Assembly (NCBI RefSeq): GCF_029193575.1
Contig: NZ_JARGCS010000030.1
Coordinates: 1 to 64,000 of the forward strand
Length of the DNA: 64,000 nt
Reading direction: 5' to 3'
Origin: Pseudomonas entomophila
GTDB lineage: Bacteria > Pseudomonadota > Gammaproteobacteria > Pseudomonadales > Pseudomonadaceae
Positions within the stretch are counted from its first letter, which is position 1. Every line of letters starts with the position of its first letter. A program made the position numbers and the translations under genes. This document shows positions 18,734-28,145 of this stretch, piece by piece. The notes under the pieces were generated by a model. The model was not told the DNA's origin. It did not search any database and saw only the letters and a program-made list of their open reading frames with translations.

Positions 18734-20146
18734 TCAAACCCCAGCCGCCAACTTACCCCCCATCTGCCGACGACGGTACGCGCTATCCCGGCTGGCCAGC
18801 CACCAGTACAGCGGCGTGGTCACCGCCAGCCCCACCAGCCACGACAGGTCCGCGCCATTGATGTGCTCGGACACCGGCCCCACGTACAGCGGCGTGTTCA
18901 TGAACGGAATCTGCACCACGATGCCCACCGCGTAGGCGATCAGCGCCTGCGGGTTGTAGCGCCCGTAGAGGCCGCCATCGACCTTGAAGATCGACTCGAT
19001 GTCGTAGTCGCCCTTGTGGATCACGTAGAAGTCGATCAGGTTGATCGCCGTCCACGGCACCAGCACCACCAGCAGCACCAGCACCATGTCGACGAAATGG
19101 CCGATGAAGTCCGCCGAGGCGAACACCGCCACCACGCAGCAGGCGGCCAGCACCACCAGCGACAGCACGGCGCGGGTCTTGGCAGTGGGGATCCAGCGGT
19201 AGGCGAAGGTCTGGATCAAGGTGATGATCGACAGCACCGCGCCATACAGGTTGAGGGCGTTGTGGCTGATCACGCTGAGCAGGAACAGCACCAGCATCAG
19301 CGGGCCGAGGGCGCCGGTGGCGAGCTTGACCGCGTCCATGGTGTCCATGCCGGCGGGAATCGCCAGCACCGCCACGGCGCCGAAGATGAACGACAGGCTC
19401 GAACCCAGCGCCGAACCGAGGTAGGTGGTCCAGAAGGTCGAGGAAACCTTCACGTCCGCCGGCAGGTAGCGCGAGTAGTCCGACACGTAGGGAGCGAAGG
19501 CGATCTGCCACAGCGCCGCCAGTGACACGGTAGCCAGCCAGCCGGCCAGGTTGAAGCCGCCGCGGGTGAGGAAGTCGTCGCTTTGCACGTGGGTGAAGAT
19601 GTAGCCGAAGCCCACCACGATGCCAATGCCCAGCACCCAGGTGCCGATGCGGTTGAGCACGTGGATGAAGCGGTAGCCGATGATGCCGATGATCCCCGAG
19701 CCCAATGCCCCGATGACGATGCCCACCGGCACCGGCACGCTCTCGACCACGCCGTGCAGCGACTTGCCGGCCAGGACGATGTTGGAGGCGAAGAAGCCGA
19801 CGTACATCACCCCGGCGATCACCACCACCAGCAAGGCGCCAAGCGAGCCGAACTGGGCGCGGCTCTGGATCATCTGCGGGATGCCCATCTGCGGGCCCTG
19901 GGCCGAGTGCAGCGCCATCAGCACGCCGCCGACCAGGTGGCCGACGAGGATGGCGACGATGCCCCAGATCAGGTTCAGGTGGAACAACTGCACGCCCAGG
20001 GCGCCGGTGACGATGGGCAGCGGCGCGATATTGCCGCCGAACCACAGGGTGAACAAATCCCTTACCTTTCCATGGCGATCTTGCGGGGGCACGTATCCGA
20101 TCGTGTGTTTTTCTATGAGAGGTGCCGATGTGGCTGCGCTGGTCAT
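18734..20146 (-). CDS. NCS1-family nucleobase/allantoin-type permease
   Basis: 470 residues from ATG 20146 (MTSAATSAPLIEKHTIGYVP), with GGAG 7 nt upstream. About twelve membrane segments. The N-terminal WFGGNIAPLPIVTGALG and the AFAPYVSDYSRYLP motif are typical of NCS1 (cytosine/purine, uracil, thiamine, allantoin) cation symporters. It is divergent from a TetR regulator that probably controls it. Substrate not resolved; no catabolic genes are linked. Confidence 0.88.
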   Translation of the reverse strand: MTSAATSAPLIEKHTIGYVPPQDRHGKVRDLFTLWFGGNIAPLPIVTGALGVQLFHLNLIWGIVAILVGHLVGGVLMALHSAQGPQMGIPQMIQSRAQFGSLGALLVVVIAGVMYVGFFASNIVLAGKSLHGVVESVPVPVGIVIGALGSGIIGIIGYRFIHVLNRIGTWVLGIGIVVGFGYIFTHVQSDDFLTRGGFNLAGWLATVSLAALWQIAFAPYVSDYSRYLPADVKVSSTFWTTYLGSALGSSLSFIFGAVAVLAIPAGMDTMDAVKLATGALGPLMLVLFLLSVISHNALNLYGAVLSIITLIQTFAYRWIPTAKTRAVLSLVVLAACCVVAVFASADFIGHFVDMVLVLLVVLVPWTAINLIDFYVIHKGDYDIESIFKVDGGLYGRYNPQALIAYAVGIVVQIPFMNTPLYVGPVSEHINGADLSWLVGLAVTTPLYWWLASRDSAYRRRQMGGKLAAGV

Positions 20147-20541
20147 GACGGACTCCAAGGCAAGGATGGGCACTTCACAGGTGCCCGGGGCGCGTCGGCA
20201 GAGAACGACGCTTTCTTGTTGGAAGCGATCATGGGGCGTGGGCGGGGATCGATAAAATATTAAATATGTGCCCATAAACGTTAAAAAAACTAAGGCTGGA
20301 AAACGCCCGAGGGTCAGCCCTAGCAGGGGCTGTGCCAGGTGCGGCGAGGCCTTGTGGCGCCTGGGCATGGGCAGCGCGGCGGCATCGATGGCGAGCCAGC
20401 TTGGTGCGGGGTGCGCGATAAAGGGGCGGTGAAAAAGCGGGCCATGGCCGGCGCCACGCGCCCCTGGCAAAACCTTGCTTCCCTGCATCGTCCCGCTCAC
20501 GGATAATCCCGGCCATTCCCCATTACAGCCTGTGAGTCGGT
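20147..20541. promoter_or_regulatory. Divergent control region, NCS1 permease and TetR regulator
   Basis: About 395 bp without a convincing gene between divergent starts. The stretch at about 20250-20297 (GATAAAATATTAAATATG and an A-run) is strikingly AT-rich and is the likely promoter/operator zone. No clear palindrome was identified. Confidence 0.45.
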
Positions 20542-21210
20542 ATGAGTGATCCGCAAGTCAGCCTCGGCCAGCCAGAAAGCGGGGCGCGCAAGCCGCGCAA
20601 GAACAACCCCGAGAAAACGCGCGAGAACATCCTCCAGGCTGCCATCACCGAGTTCGTCCAGCAGGGCCTGGCCGGGGCGCGGGTCGATGCCATCGCCGAG
20701 CGCACCGCCACCTCCAAGCGCATGATCTACTACTACTTCGGTAGCAAGGAGCAGCTCTACGTCGAGTGCCTGGTCAAGCTCTACGGCGACATCCGCAAGA
20801 CCGAGCACAGCCTCGACCTGGGCGCCTTGCCGGCCGAGCAGGCGATCCGCCGCCTGGTGGAGTTCACCTTCGACCACCACGACCGCAACGTCGATTTCGT
20901 GCGCATCGTCTGCACCGAGAACATCCACTACGGCGAGTACGTCAAGCAGTCGCCGGTGATCCGCGAAATGAGCAGCCTGGTGCTCGACGCCCTGCGCCAG
21001 ACCCTCGAGCGTGGCGTGCGCGAAGGGGTGTTCCGCCCTGGCATCGAGGTCATCGACCTGCACATGCTGATGAGCTCGTTCTGTTTCTACCGGGTTTCCA
21101 ACCGCCACACGTTCGGCGACATCTTCCAGATAGACCTGGCGGATGAAACGATCAAGCAACGCCACAAGCAGATGATCTGCGACGCGGTGATGGGCTACAT
21201 CCGCGCCTGA
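20542..21210 (+). CDS. TetR/AcrR-family regulator (RutR/PydR-like)
   Basis: 222 residues. An N-terminal TetR helix-turn-helix (about 28-75; RENILQAAITEFVQQGLAGA, SKRMIYYYFGSKEQLY) is followed by a ligand domain like those of RutR/YcdC pyrimidine-responsive regulators. It is divergent from an NCS1 transporter, which is a common arrangement for PydR-type regulators; the pyrimidine link is inference. ATG 20542 has a weak ribosome site. Confidence 0.88.
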   Translation: MSDPQVSLGQPESGARKPRKNNPEKTRENILQAAITEFVQQGLAGARVDAIAERTATSKRMIYYYFGSKEQLYVECLVKLYGDIRKTEHSLDLGALPAEQAIRRLVEFTFDHHDRNVDFVRIVCTENIHYGEYVKQSPVIREMSSLVLDALRQTLERGVREGVFRPGIEVIDLHMLMSSFCFYRVSNRHTFGDIFQIDLADETIKQRHKQMICDAVMGYIRA

Positions 21211-21216
21211 ACCGCG

Positions 21217-22224
21217 TCACTCGCCCAGCCGTTGCTCGCGTGACGGCGGGTAGCCGAAATACGCCGCGTAGCACTTGCTGAAGTGCGACACCGAGACGAA
21301 CCCGCAGGCCACCGCCACTTCCATCACCGACAGGTCGGAGTACTGCAGCAGGCGACGGCTCTTGGTGATGCGCAGCTCCATGTAGTAGCGCCGTGGCGAG
21401 GTGCCCAGCTGGGCCTGGAACAGGCGGTCGATCTGGCGCCGCGAGCGCCCGCTGTAGGCGGCCAGTTGGTCGAGGCTCAGGGTTTCTTCCAGGTTGCTCT
21501 CCATCAGCTCGACGATGGTGCGCAACTGCAGGCTCATGGATTTCTTCGCCCCCGGCCCGACCTGGCGGTAGCGCGCGCCAGAGAACGAGAGGATTTCCTC
21601 CACGCCCTCGGCCAGCACGTCGCTGTGCAGGCGGCGTACCAGGCCGAGCATCAGTTCCATGGCGCCGTTGGGGCTGGCGGCGGTGAGGCGGTCGCGGTCG
21701 AGGGTGAAGCTGGCCGGGGTGATGCGTGTTTGCGGGCTGCGCTCGGCGAGGCTGGCGCGCTGCTCGGGGTGGATGCTGCAGCCGTAGTCGCCGAGCACCC
21801 CGGCGCGGCCGAGGAACCAGGCGCCGTTCCACAGCCCGCCCAGGGCCAGGCCGTGGGCGGCGCAGTCGGCCAGCAGGCGGTCGAGCTCGGGGTATTTGAG
21901 CGGGGTGCGCAGGCCGCCGCAAATCACCAGCAGGTCGGCCTCGTGCAGCGTGGCGGGGTTCAGCGCGCTGGCCACCAGTTCCAGGCCCAGGTCGCTGAGC
22001 ACCCGGTCGCCGGACAGCGACAGCGGGGTGAAGGCAAAGCTCTCGGCGCGCAGCAGGTTGGCGGTCACCAGCACGTCCATGGCCACGGTGAAGCTGGCCA
22101 TGGAGAAATGTTCGAGCAGGACGAAGTCGACGCGGTAGGGCACCTGCGTGTCGCTGGCACCGGGTTTGAGCCGCAGCATGTTGCTGGTGCTGGTCTTCTT
22201 GCTGAACTGGCGTGGCGTGGGCAC
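21217..22224 (-). CDS. GlxA-type AraC regulator (DJ-1/PfpI + AraC HTH)
   Basis: 335 residues from GTG 22224, chosen because GGAG lies 6 nt upstream. The N-terminal DJ-1/PfpI (GATase1-like) domain (about 25-190) includes DLLVICGG and ALGGLWNGAWFLGRAG, lacking a catalytic Cys at the usual position. The C-terminal double AraC helix-turn-helix (about 235-330) contains SLDQLAAYSGRSRRQIDRLF and MEVAVACGFVSVSHFSKCY. This architecture is shared by GbdR, CdhR and ArgR-like regulators of quaternary amine and amino-acid catabolism. Its target is unknown. It converges with the TetR gene, stop to stop 6 nt apart. Confidence 0.88.
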   Translation of the reverse strand: MPTPRQFSKKTSTSNMLRLKPGASDTQVPYRVDFVLLEHFSMASFTVAMDVLVTANLLRAESFAFTPLSLSGDRVLSDLGLELVASALNPATLHEADLLVICGGLRTPLKYPELDRLLADCAAHGLALGGLWNGAWFLGRAGVLGDYGCSIHPEQRASLAERSPQTRITPASFTLDRDRLTAASPNGAMELMLGLVRRLHSDVLAEGVEEILSFSGARYRQVGPGAKKSMSLQLRTIVELMESNLEETLSLDQLAAYSGRSRRQIDRLFQAQLGTSPRRYYMELRITKSRRLLQYSDLSVMEVAVACGFVSVSHFSKCYAAYFGYPPSREQRLGE

Positions 22225-22294
22225 TGCGGACTCCGTTTCCTGCGCTGGGCGCTCGGGAGTGTGCTGGGAGTCGGCGGGAAACACAATCTGTCGC

Positions 22295-22390
22295 GGCCCT
22301 TTCGCGGGTAGACCCACTCCTACAAATACACCGCAGTATTTGGGTTCAGCAGTGTACTTGTGGGGTGGGCTTGCACCGCGAGAGGGCCGG
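22295..22390. repeat. REPIN-like inverted repeat
   Basis: Arms starting CGGCCCTTTCGCGGGTAGACCCACTCC and, inverted, ending GTGGGCTTGCACCGCGAGAGGGCCG surround a middle with a further inverted pair (AAATAC/GTATTT). It is a more diverged REP pair than the one at 10970. Confidence 0.65.
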
Positions 22391-22401
22391 CACTGATTCA
22401 T

Positions 22402-22866
22402 TCAAAACCCGAAATCACTCAAGCCCGGGTGGTCATCCGGCCGGCGCCCCAATGGCCAGCGGAACTTGCGCTCCTCTTCCTTGATCGGCATCTCGTTGAT
22501 GCTCGCATGGCGGTGCTTCATCAACCCGTCCTCGGCGAACTCCCAGTTCTCGTTGCCGTAAGCGCGGTACCACTGGCCACTGTCATCGTGGTACTCGTAG
22601 GCATAGCGCACCGCGATACGGTTGTCGGTGAACGCCCACAGTTCCTTGATCAGCCGGTATTCCAGCTCACGGTTCCACTTGCGGGTCAGGAAGGCCTGGG
22701 CTTCGTCGCGGTTGGTGGCGAAGTCCACGCGGTTGCGCCAGCGGGTGTCGAGGGTATAGGCCAACGCGACCTTCGCCGCATCACGGCTGTTCCAGCCATC
22801 CTCGGCGAGGCGGACTTTCTCGATGGCGGTTTCGCGGGTGAAAGGGGGCAGGGGGGGACGCGACAT
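22402..22866 (-). CDS. DUF1348 / NTF2-like protein
   Basis: 154 residues of the SnoaL/NTF2-like fold, DUF1348 branch: [44 protein letters not shown] and [25 protein letters not shown]. Length matches the family. GAGGAG precedes ATG at good distance. Enzymatic activity is not established for the family. Confidence 0.88.
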   Translation of the reverse strand: MSRPPLPPFTRETAIEKVRLAEDGWNSRDAAKVALAYTLDTRWRNRVDFATNRDEAQAFLTRKWNRELEYRLIKELWAFTDNRIAVRYAYEYHDDSGQWYRAYGNENWEFAEDGLMKHRHASINEMPIKEEERKFRWPLGRRPDDHPGLSDFGF

Positions 22867-23025
22867 GCTGGGTTCTCCTCGGTAAGGCCCGGAAAGCGGA
22901 CTGGGATCGTCGTGGGCACCGGGCCCGGCGCGACCCGTGAGGTGAACACTACTCCCAAGCCCAGGGCGCTGAGAATGGGTGTGGGCGGCATTTCATAATT
23001 GCGGGAAGTGGAATGATGCGGCGCA
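22867..23025. promoter_or_regulatory. Upstream region of the DUF1348 gene
   Basis: Short intergenic stretch carrying the ribosome site and presumed promoter of the DUF1348 gene on the minus strand. No hairpin or repeat stands out. Confidence 0.35.
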
Positions 23026-23265
23026 TTACAGGCTATGGCTCGACTTCGTCGACATAAGCCTCACCGCACGTTCGCCGGGGTGGTCGAAAATATAGGCATG
23101 GCGGCTCGCGGCGATGGCCTTGGGCAGCAGGCCGAGGGCGCGCGCGTTGCGGCTGCGCGCCAGGTCGGGTCGAACGGGGTGGCCCCCCTCGCGCACACGG
23201 ATCGCCACCCGGTCGATGGAGGCATCATCGCGTCGGGTGCACGAAAAAACATCAACGGAGGGCAT
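23026..23265 (-). CDS. Possible small protein of unknown function
   Basis: 79 residues; ATG 23265 preceded by AGGA at 9 nt. It is Arg/Ser-rich with REGGHPVRPDLARSRNARAL in the middle and ends MSTKSSHSL. I have an impression of similar short repeated hypothetical proteins in other Pseudomonas genomes but cannot verify this. It may instead be a translated repeat element. Confidence 0.35.
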   Translation of the reverse strand: MPSVDVFSCTRRDDASIDRVAIRVREGGHPVRPDLARSRNARALGLLPKAIAASRHAYIFDHPGERAVRLMSTKSSHSL

Positions 23266-23362
23266 TGGCGCGATCCTGTGAAGGGCTCGCGGCAGAGTCT
23301 GGCAGAGGACAGGGTTCAGCGTTTCCCCGTCAGTTGTAGTCTGCTTCCAATATCCGGCAATC
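23266..23362. other. Short non-coding stretch upstream of the possible small gene
   Basis: About 100 bp between the possible small gene and the dkgB terminator. I see no gene or RNA here. Confidence 0.35.
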
Positions 23363-23392
23363 AGGGCCCCGCCCTCGCCAGGGCGGGGCCCT
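23363..23392 (-). terminator. Terminator-like hairpin downstream of dkgB
   Basis: A perfect 13-bp GC-rich stem AGGGCCCCGCCCT/AGGGCGGGGCCCT with a 4-nt loop lies 10 nt after the dkgB stop codon on the minus strand. No strong T-run follows. Confidence 0.7.
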
Positions 23393-23402
23393 CAACGGGC
23401 GC

Positions 23403-24206
23403 TCAGTCCCACTCAGGCGCCAGGCCGTCCGGGCTGACTTCGCGGCCATTGCGCTCCAGGGTGGCGATCAGCGCCATGTCCTCGTCGTCCAGGCGCAGGT
23501 CGCGGGCGAGCAGGTTGCTGGCCAGGTTCTCGCGCTTGGTGGAGGATGGGATCACCGCGTAGCCCAGCTGCATGGCCCACGCCAGGGCGACCTGGGCCAC
23601 GGTGGCCTTGTGCTTGGCGGCGACCTTGGCCAGCACCGGGTCCTTCAGCACCTTGCCGTAGGCCAGGGTCATGTAGGAGGTGACGGTGATGCCCTGTTCC
23701 TTGAGGAAGGCGGTCAGCTTGCGGTTCTGCAGGTATGGGCTGAGCTCGATCTGGTTGGTGGAGATCTCGCCCTGGCCGACCACGTCGATGGCCTGGCGGG
23801 TCAGTTCGATGTTGAAGTTGGAGATACCGATCTGGCGGGTCAGGCCGAGCTGCTTGGCTTCGGCCAGCGCGGTCATGTATTCGCGCAGCTCGACACCGTT
23901 GCCGGGGGCCGGCCAGTGGATCAGGGTCAGGTCGACATGCTCGGTGCCCAGCTTGGCCAGGCTGTCGCGCAGGCTCGGGACGAGCTTGTCGGCGGCGTAG
24001 TTGTCGGTCCAGATCTTGGTGGTGATGAACAGCTCGCTGCGCGGCACGCCACTTTCGGCGATGGCCTGGCCGACGTCGGCTTCGTTCTTGTAGATCTGTG
24101 CGGTGTCGATGACGCGGTAGCCCAGCGCCAGCGCGGACTTCACCGAATCGATGACGGCCTGGCCGGTGAGGCGGAAGGTGCCAAGGCCGAATTGGGGAAT
24201 GCTCAT
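23403..24206 (-). CDS. dkgB: Aldo/keto reductase, 2,5-diketo-D-gluconate reductase B type
   Basis: 267 residues from ATG 24206 with GGAG upstream. TIM-barrel aldo/keto reductase: [10 protein letters not shown] start, catalytic Asp in [15 protein letters not shown] with Tyr in IYKNE, Lys in FITTKIW and His in LTLIHWP. The C-terminal NADPH-binding segment [14 protein letters not shown] is present. Length and motifs match DkgB, which reduces 2,5-diketogluconate or methylglyoxal-type carbonyls in the cytosol. It is a single gene with its own terminator. Confidence 0.9.
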   Translation of the reverse strand: MSIPQFGLGTFRLTGQAVIDSVKSALALGYRVIDTAQIYKNEADVGQAIAESGVPRSELFITTKIWTDNYAADKLVPSLRDSLAKLGTEHVDLTLIHWPAPGNGVELREYMTALAEAKQLGLTRQIGISNFNIELTRQAIDVVGQGEISTNQIELSPYLQNRKLTAFLKEQGITVTSYMTLAYGKVLKDPVLAKVAAKHKATVAQVALAWAMQLGYAVIPSSTKRENLASNLLARDLRLDDEDMALIATLERNGREVSPDGLAPEWD

Positions 24207-24406
24207 GGGGTACTCCTGGTGCGGGAAAAAATGTGAGATGGAGAATTCGAGTGGTTGGCAGTGTGAAGGTTGCAACTGAATTGATTAAGGCGTGGGGCAA
24301 GCAAGGTCTTTTGACTTGATGTCATGAATAGCCATGCATTCTGCCGAGGTCGATCAATCAAACCGTAATATCCAATAGCCATATTGGGCGACTTTGAATA
24401 ATCACA

Positions 24407-27403
24407 ATGGTCGCCCTCATGCACTTCACGCCGCACCGCCTGGCCCTGTGTGTCGCCTTGGCCAGCGCCTCCCTCGCCACCGCCGCCCAAGCCACCGACT
24501 ACCTGATCGGGACCCCAACCACTAGCACCTTGGAGCTGAAAAAAGGTGACACCCTGCAGGTCAGCAGCGGCGGCAGCATCGTCTCCGGCACCGACGATGG
24601 CGTGATCCTGCCCAAGCAGACCACCGGCACCACGGTGAGCGTGGATAACGCCGGGATCATCCGCTCCACCGTGGCCCGCGGCATCGACACCAAGGACGGT
24701 GGCACCGACCAGAGCTTCTTCGTCATCACCAACCGCGCCGGGGCACTGATCCAGGGCACCAACGATGGCCTGCGTTTCCAGACCAACCCCACGGCCGGCG
24801 GCTCGCTGAAGATCGTCAACGCCGGCACTATCGAATCCACCGTCGACGGCCAGGCCATCGACCTGGAAACCCTCAACAACCCGGCCTTCACCACCACCGT
24901 GGTGAACGAGGCCACGGGGGTGATCCACGCGGTGGGCAACGATGCGCTGAAGACCGGCTCCAATGCCACCGTCACCAACTACGGGCTGATCTACACCGAC
25001 ACCGCCCCGCAGGACGGCAACGGCCTGGACCAGAAGTACGACGGCATCAAGATCGGCACCTCCACCGGCGTGACCGTGCACAACTACGGCACCATCAGCG
25101 CCGACCGCCATGGCGTCGACCTGAAGACCGATGCGACCCTCTACAACTACGCAGGCGCCAGCCTCACCGGGCGCAACGGCTCGGGCTTCGGCTCCGATGG
25201 CAGCGGCACGGTGTACAACTGGGGCACCATCACGGGCGCCATCGCCGACGGCAAGCTCAACGGCGACGGCGACGGTGTGGACATCGACCTGATCGGTCAC
25301 GTGTACAACGCCGGCACCATCCAGGGTCTGGGCGCCAAGGGCGTGGACAGCGGCGGGCGGCCGAACAACAGCGAAGGTATCGCCATGGGCGGCGGCACCA
25401 TCACCAACACCGCCAGCGGCCTGATCCGCAGCGTCGACAATGGCATCCTGGTGGACGATGGCGCCGAGGGTTCCGGGGTGGCCGCCACCACGATCGACAA
25501 CGCCGGCACCATTCGCGGCGAGCGCGGGTTCGGCATCAAGTTGATCGGTGAGTTCGCCGACACCGTGGTCAACAGTGGCACCATCAGCGGCGGCAACGGC
25601 CTGGCGCTGAGCATGGGGGGCGGCGACGACCGCCTGGTGGTGAACACCGGCGGTGTGTTCAACGGCCTGGTCGATGGCGGAGCGGGGGTGGACACCGTGT
25701 TCCTCGACGGCAGCGGGCATTTCGGCAACAGCGCCAACTTCGAGAAACTGCTGGTTTCCGGCGGCACCTGGACGCTGACCAGCAACAACGACTTCAGCCA
25801 GGGTGGCGAGATTCTCGGCGGTGCCACCCTGGTCAACCAGGGCAGCGTGCTGGGTGCCCTGCGGGTGGACCCGGGCGCGACTTACGCCGGCGGAGGTTCG
25901 GTCGGTGGCCTGGACGTTCGCGGCACGTTGCTGACCAACACCGGCCTGGGCGTGGCCACGGTCAAGGGCGACCTCGACTTCGCCAGTGGCTCGACCCTGG
26001 TGTATGGCGTCAATGCCGATGGCAGCAGTGCGCCGATCAACGTCAGCGGCACCGCCAACCTGGGTGGCGCGACGCTGCGCATCCAGCCGACGCCGGGTGA
26101 ATACCCCTGGCAGCGCCAGTACACGGTGCTGACTGCCGAGGCGATCAACGGCACGTTCGGCCAAGTCACCAGCGACTATGCATTCCTCACGCCGACGCTG
26201 AGCTACGCCAGTACCTCGGTCGGCCTGACCTACACCCGCAACGACGTGGCGTTCGAGCAGTACGCCCAAAGCGCCAACGGCGGCGCCGTGGCCCGCAGCC
26301 TCGACAGCCTGGGTAGCGACAGCGCGCTCTACCAGGCGCTGCTCAACACCACCAACGCGTCGGCTGGTGGCGCCATCGAGCAACTGTCGGGCAGCAACAC
26401 TGCCAACCTCGCGGCCGCGACCCTGGCCGGCAGCGCCCAGGTCGGTGGCACGATGCTCAGCGCCATGCAGTCGATGGGCAGCAATGCCGGCCTGCTGGTC
26501 GGCCTCGACCCGCAGGACACCCCGGTGCTCGCCGCCACCGGCCTGCCCCAGGGCGTGCGCGACCTCAACGACCCGAATGCCCTGGGGCGCGTCTGGGGCC
26601 AGGCCCTGGGCAGCTACGGCAAGGTCGAGGGCAGCCACGGCGCCAGCAGCCTGGAGCAGCGCACCGGCGGCGCGGTGCTCGGTGCCGACTGGGCAGTGGC
26701 GGGCGACTGGCGCCTGGGCCTGCTGGGCGGCTACTCACGCACCCGTCTGGACGCCAGCGGCCTCGACGGCCGTGTGCGCAGTTGGCACGCTGGCGTGTAT
26801 GCGCAACGTCAGCGCGGCCCGCTGGCCCTGCGCCTGGGCGCGGCGTACAGCAGCCACGACGGCGACAGCAAGCGCAGCGTGCGCTTCGACGGCTTCGATG
26901 AACGCCTGAAGGGCGACTACGACGCCGACAGCCAGCAGGCCTTCGCCGAGCTGGGCTATGCGTTGGGCAGCGGGCGTCTGAGCGCCGAGCCTTTTGCCAA
27001 CCTTGGCTACCAGCGTTACCACCGCGACGGCTACCGCGAGCAAGGCGGTGACGCTGCGTTGGCGGTCGAGGCCGAGACCCAGGACAACTTCACCAGTACC
27101 TTCGGTGTACGTGTGGCGCATCTGGGTCAACTGGCCAATGGCATGAGCCTCACCCCACGCGCGAGCCTGGGTTGGCGTCACACCTACGGCAGCCTTGACA
27201 CCCGCACGCGCCAGGCGTTCTTGGCGGGCGGCGATGCCTTCAGCGTCGAGGGCAGCGCCCTGGACCGCGACAGCCTGTTGCTCGAGGTCGGCCTGGACCT
27301 GGGGCTGAGTGCCCGACAGACGGTGGGGGTGGGGTATAGCGGGGAGATGGGCAGCAATGCGCGCAACCATGCGTTGATCGGGCAGTGGCAGCTTAAGTTC
27401 TGA
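24407..27403 (+). CDS. Type Va autotransporter with beta-helix passenger
   Basis: 998 residues. A short signal peptide (ALCVALASASLATAAQA) is followed by a Gly/Asn/Thr-rich passenger with repeated 'NAGTI..' and 'NYGTI..' units (about 70-420), typical of a right-handed beta-helix. A PATR-like linker (about 440-600) leads to a C-terminal beta-barrel (about 730-998) starting GRVWGQALGSYGKVEGS and ending in WQLKF with the usual C-terminal Phe. A second possible start (Met5, base 24419) exists and neither has a clear ribosome site. No catalytic triad is seen, so an adhesin or surface-structure role is more likely than a protease. Confidence 0.9.
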   Translation: MVALMHFTPHRLALCVALASASLATAAQATDYLIGTPTTSTLELKKGDTLQVSSGGSIVSGTDDGVILPKQTTGTTVSVDNAGIIRSTVARGIDTKDGGTDQSFFVITNRAGALIQGTNDGLRFQTNPTAGGSLKIVNAGTIESTVDGQAIDLETLNNPAFTTTVVNEATGVIHAVGNDALKTGSNATVTNYGLIYTDTAPQDGNGLDQKYDGIKIGTSTGVTVHNYGTISADRHGVDLKTDATLYNYAGASLTGRNGSGFGSDGSGTVYNWGTITGAIADGKLNGDGDGVDIDLIGHVYNAGTIQGLGAKGVDSGGRPNNSEGIAMGGGTITNTASGLIRSVDNGILVDDGAEGSGVAATTIDNAGTIRGERGFGIKLIGEFADTVVNSGTISGGNGLALSMGGGDDRLVVNTGGVFNGLVDGGAGVDTVFLDGSGHFGNSANFEKLLVSGGTWTLTSNNDFSQGGEILGGATLVNQGSVLGALRVDPGATYAGGGSVGGLDVRGTLLTNTGLGVATVKGDLDFASGSTLVYGVNADGSSAPINVSGTANLGGATLRIQPTPGEYPWQRQYTVLTAEAINGTFGQVTSDYAFLTPTLSYASTSVGLTYTRNDVAFEQYAQSANGGAVARSLDSLGSDSALYQALLNTTNASAGGAIEQLSGSNTANLAAATLAGSAQVGGTMLSAMQSMGSNAGLLVGLDPQDTPVLAATGLPQGVRDLNDPNALGRVWGQALGSYGKVEGSHGASSLEQRTGGAVLGADWAVAGDWRLGLLGGYSRTRLDASGLDGRVRSWHAGVYAQRQRGPLALRLGAAYSSHDGDSKRSVRFDGFDERLKGDYDADSQQAFAELGYALGSGRLSAEPFANLGYQRYHRDGYREQGGDAALAVEAETQDNFTSTFGVRVAHLGQLANGMSLTPRASLGWRHTYGSLDTRTRQAFLAGGDAFSVEGSALDRDSLLLEVGLDLGLSARQTVGVGYSGEMGSNARNHALIGQWQLKF

Positions 27404-27411
27404 TGTCTGAA

Positions 27412-27447
27412 CCGGCCCTATCGCGCCTACACCCGCGATAGGGCCGG
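27412..27447. terminator. REP-type bidirectional hairpin between convergent genes
   Basis: A perfect 14-bp inverted repeat CCGGCCCTATCGCG/CGCGATAGGGCCGG with an 8-nt loop lies between the convergent autotransporter and GntR-family genes. It has the REP core and probably ends transcription from both sides. Confidence 0.75.
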
Positions 27448-27461
27448 CACTGACGAAACAC

Positions 27462-28145
27462 TCACACCGCGAACACCACCCCGGTGCGCGAGGCCGCATT
27501 GCGGATGTGCTCCTGCATCGCCCGCTGTGCCGCCGCTTGCGAGCGCCGCTCCAACGCGCGCAGGATCTTGCGGTGTTCCTGCCAGGTCTCCATGGCCCGC
27601 TCCGGGCGAATGAACGGCAGCTTCTGGCTTTCCAGGAAGATGTCCTGGCTGGCGGTGATCACCTGCAGCATCGCGTGGTTGCCACAGGCCTGCAGCAGCG
27701 CCTGGTGAAATTCGAAATCCAGCCGTGCCGCCGCTTCGAAGCGTCCCGCCTGCAACTCCCGGCGCATGGCCTCGACATTCGCCGTCAGGCGGTCGAGGTC
27801 GTCGGCGGTCAGCGCCAGGGCCGCCTGCCCGGCAGCGAAGCCTTCCAAGGCATAGCGCAGTTGAAAGGTGTCGGCGGCCGAGACCTGCTCGGCATACGGC
27901 CAGGAGAACCCCACGGGTGCCGGAGCCTGGACGAACACGCCCTTGCCCGGTTGCACGCTGACCAGCCCCAAGGCGCTCAATGACGACAGCGCCTCGCGCA
28001 GGGAGGCACGGCTCACCCCCAGGCGCTCGGCCAGGTCACGCTGCGAGGGCAGGGCGTCGCCCGGCTGGTAGCCACCTTCGTCGATCAGCTTGCGAATGCC
28101 TTGCAGGGCCATTTCCGGCACGGCGCGGGGGAGAGTGTCGAGCAT
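27462..28145 (-). CDS. GntR-family regulator, FadR/FCD subfamily
   Basis: 227 residues. N-terminal winged helix (about 12-72: PGDALPSQRDLAERLGVSRASLREALSSLSALGLV) and C-terminal all-helical FCD domain with the metal/ligand residues of FHQALLQACGN. It is divergent from an amino-acid ABC operon. A 14-bp operator-like sequence lies directly against its start codon and again upstream of that operon, implying autoregulation and control of the transporter. ATG 28145 has no ribosome site, so its mRNA may be leaderless or the start may be at an internal Met. Confidence 0.88.
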   Translation of the reverse strand: MLDTLPRAVPEMALQGIRKLIDEGGYQPGDALPSQRDLAERLGVSRASLREALSSLSALGLVSVQPGKGVFVQAPAPVGFSWPYAEQVSAADTFQLRYALEGFAAGQAALALTADDLDRLTANVEAMRRELQAGRFEAAARLDFEFHQALLQACGNHAMLQVITASQDIFLESQKLPFIRPERAMETWQEHRKILRALERRSQAAAQRAMQEHIRNAASRTGVVFAV

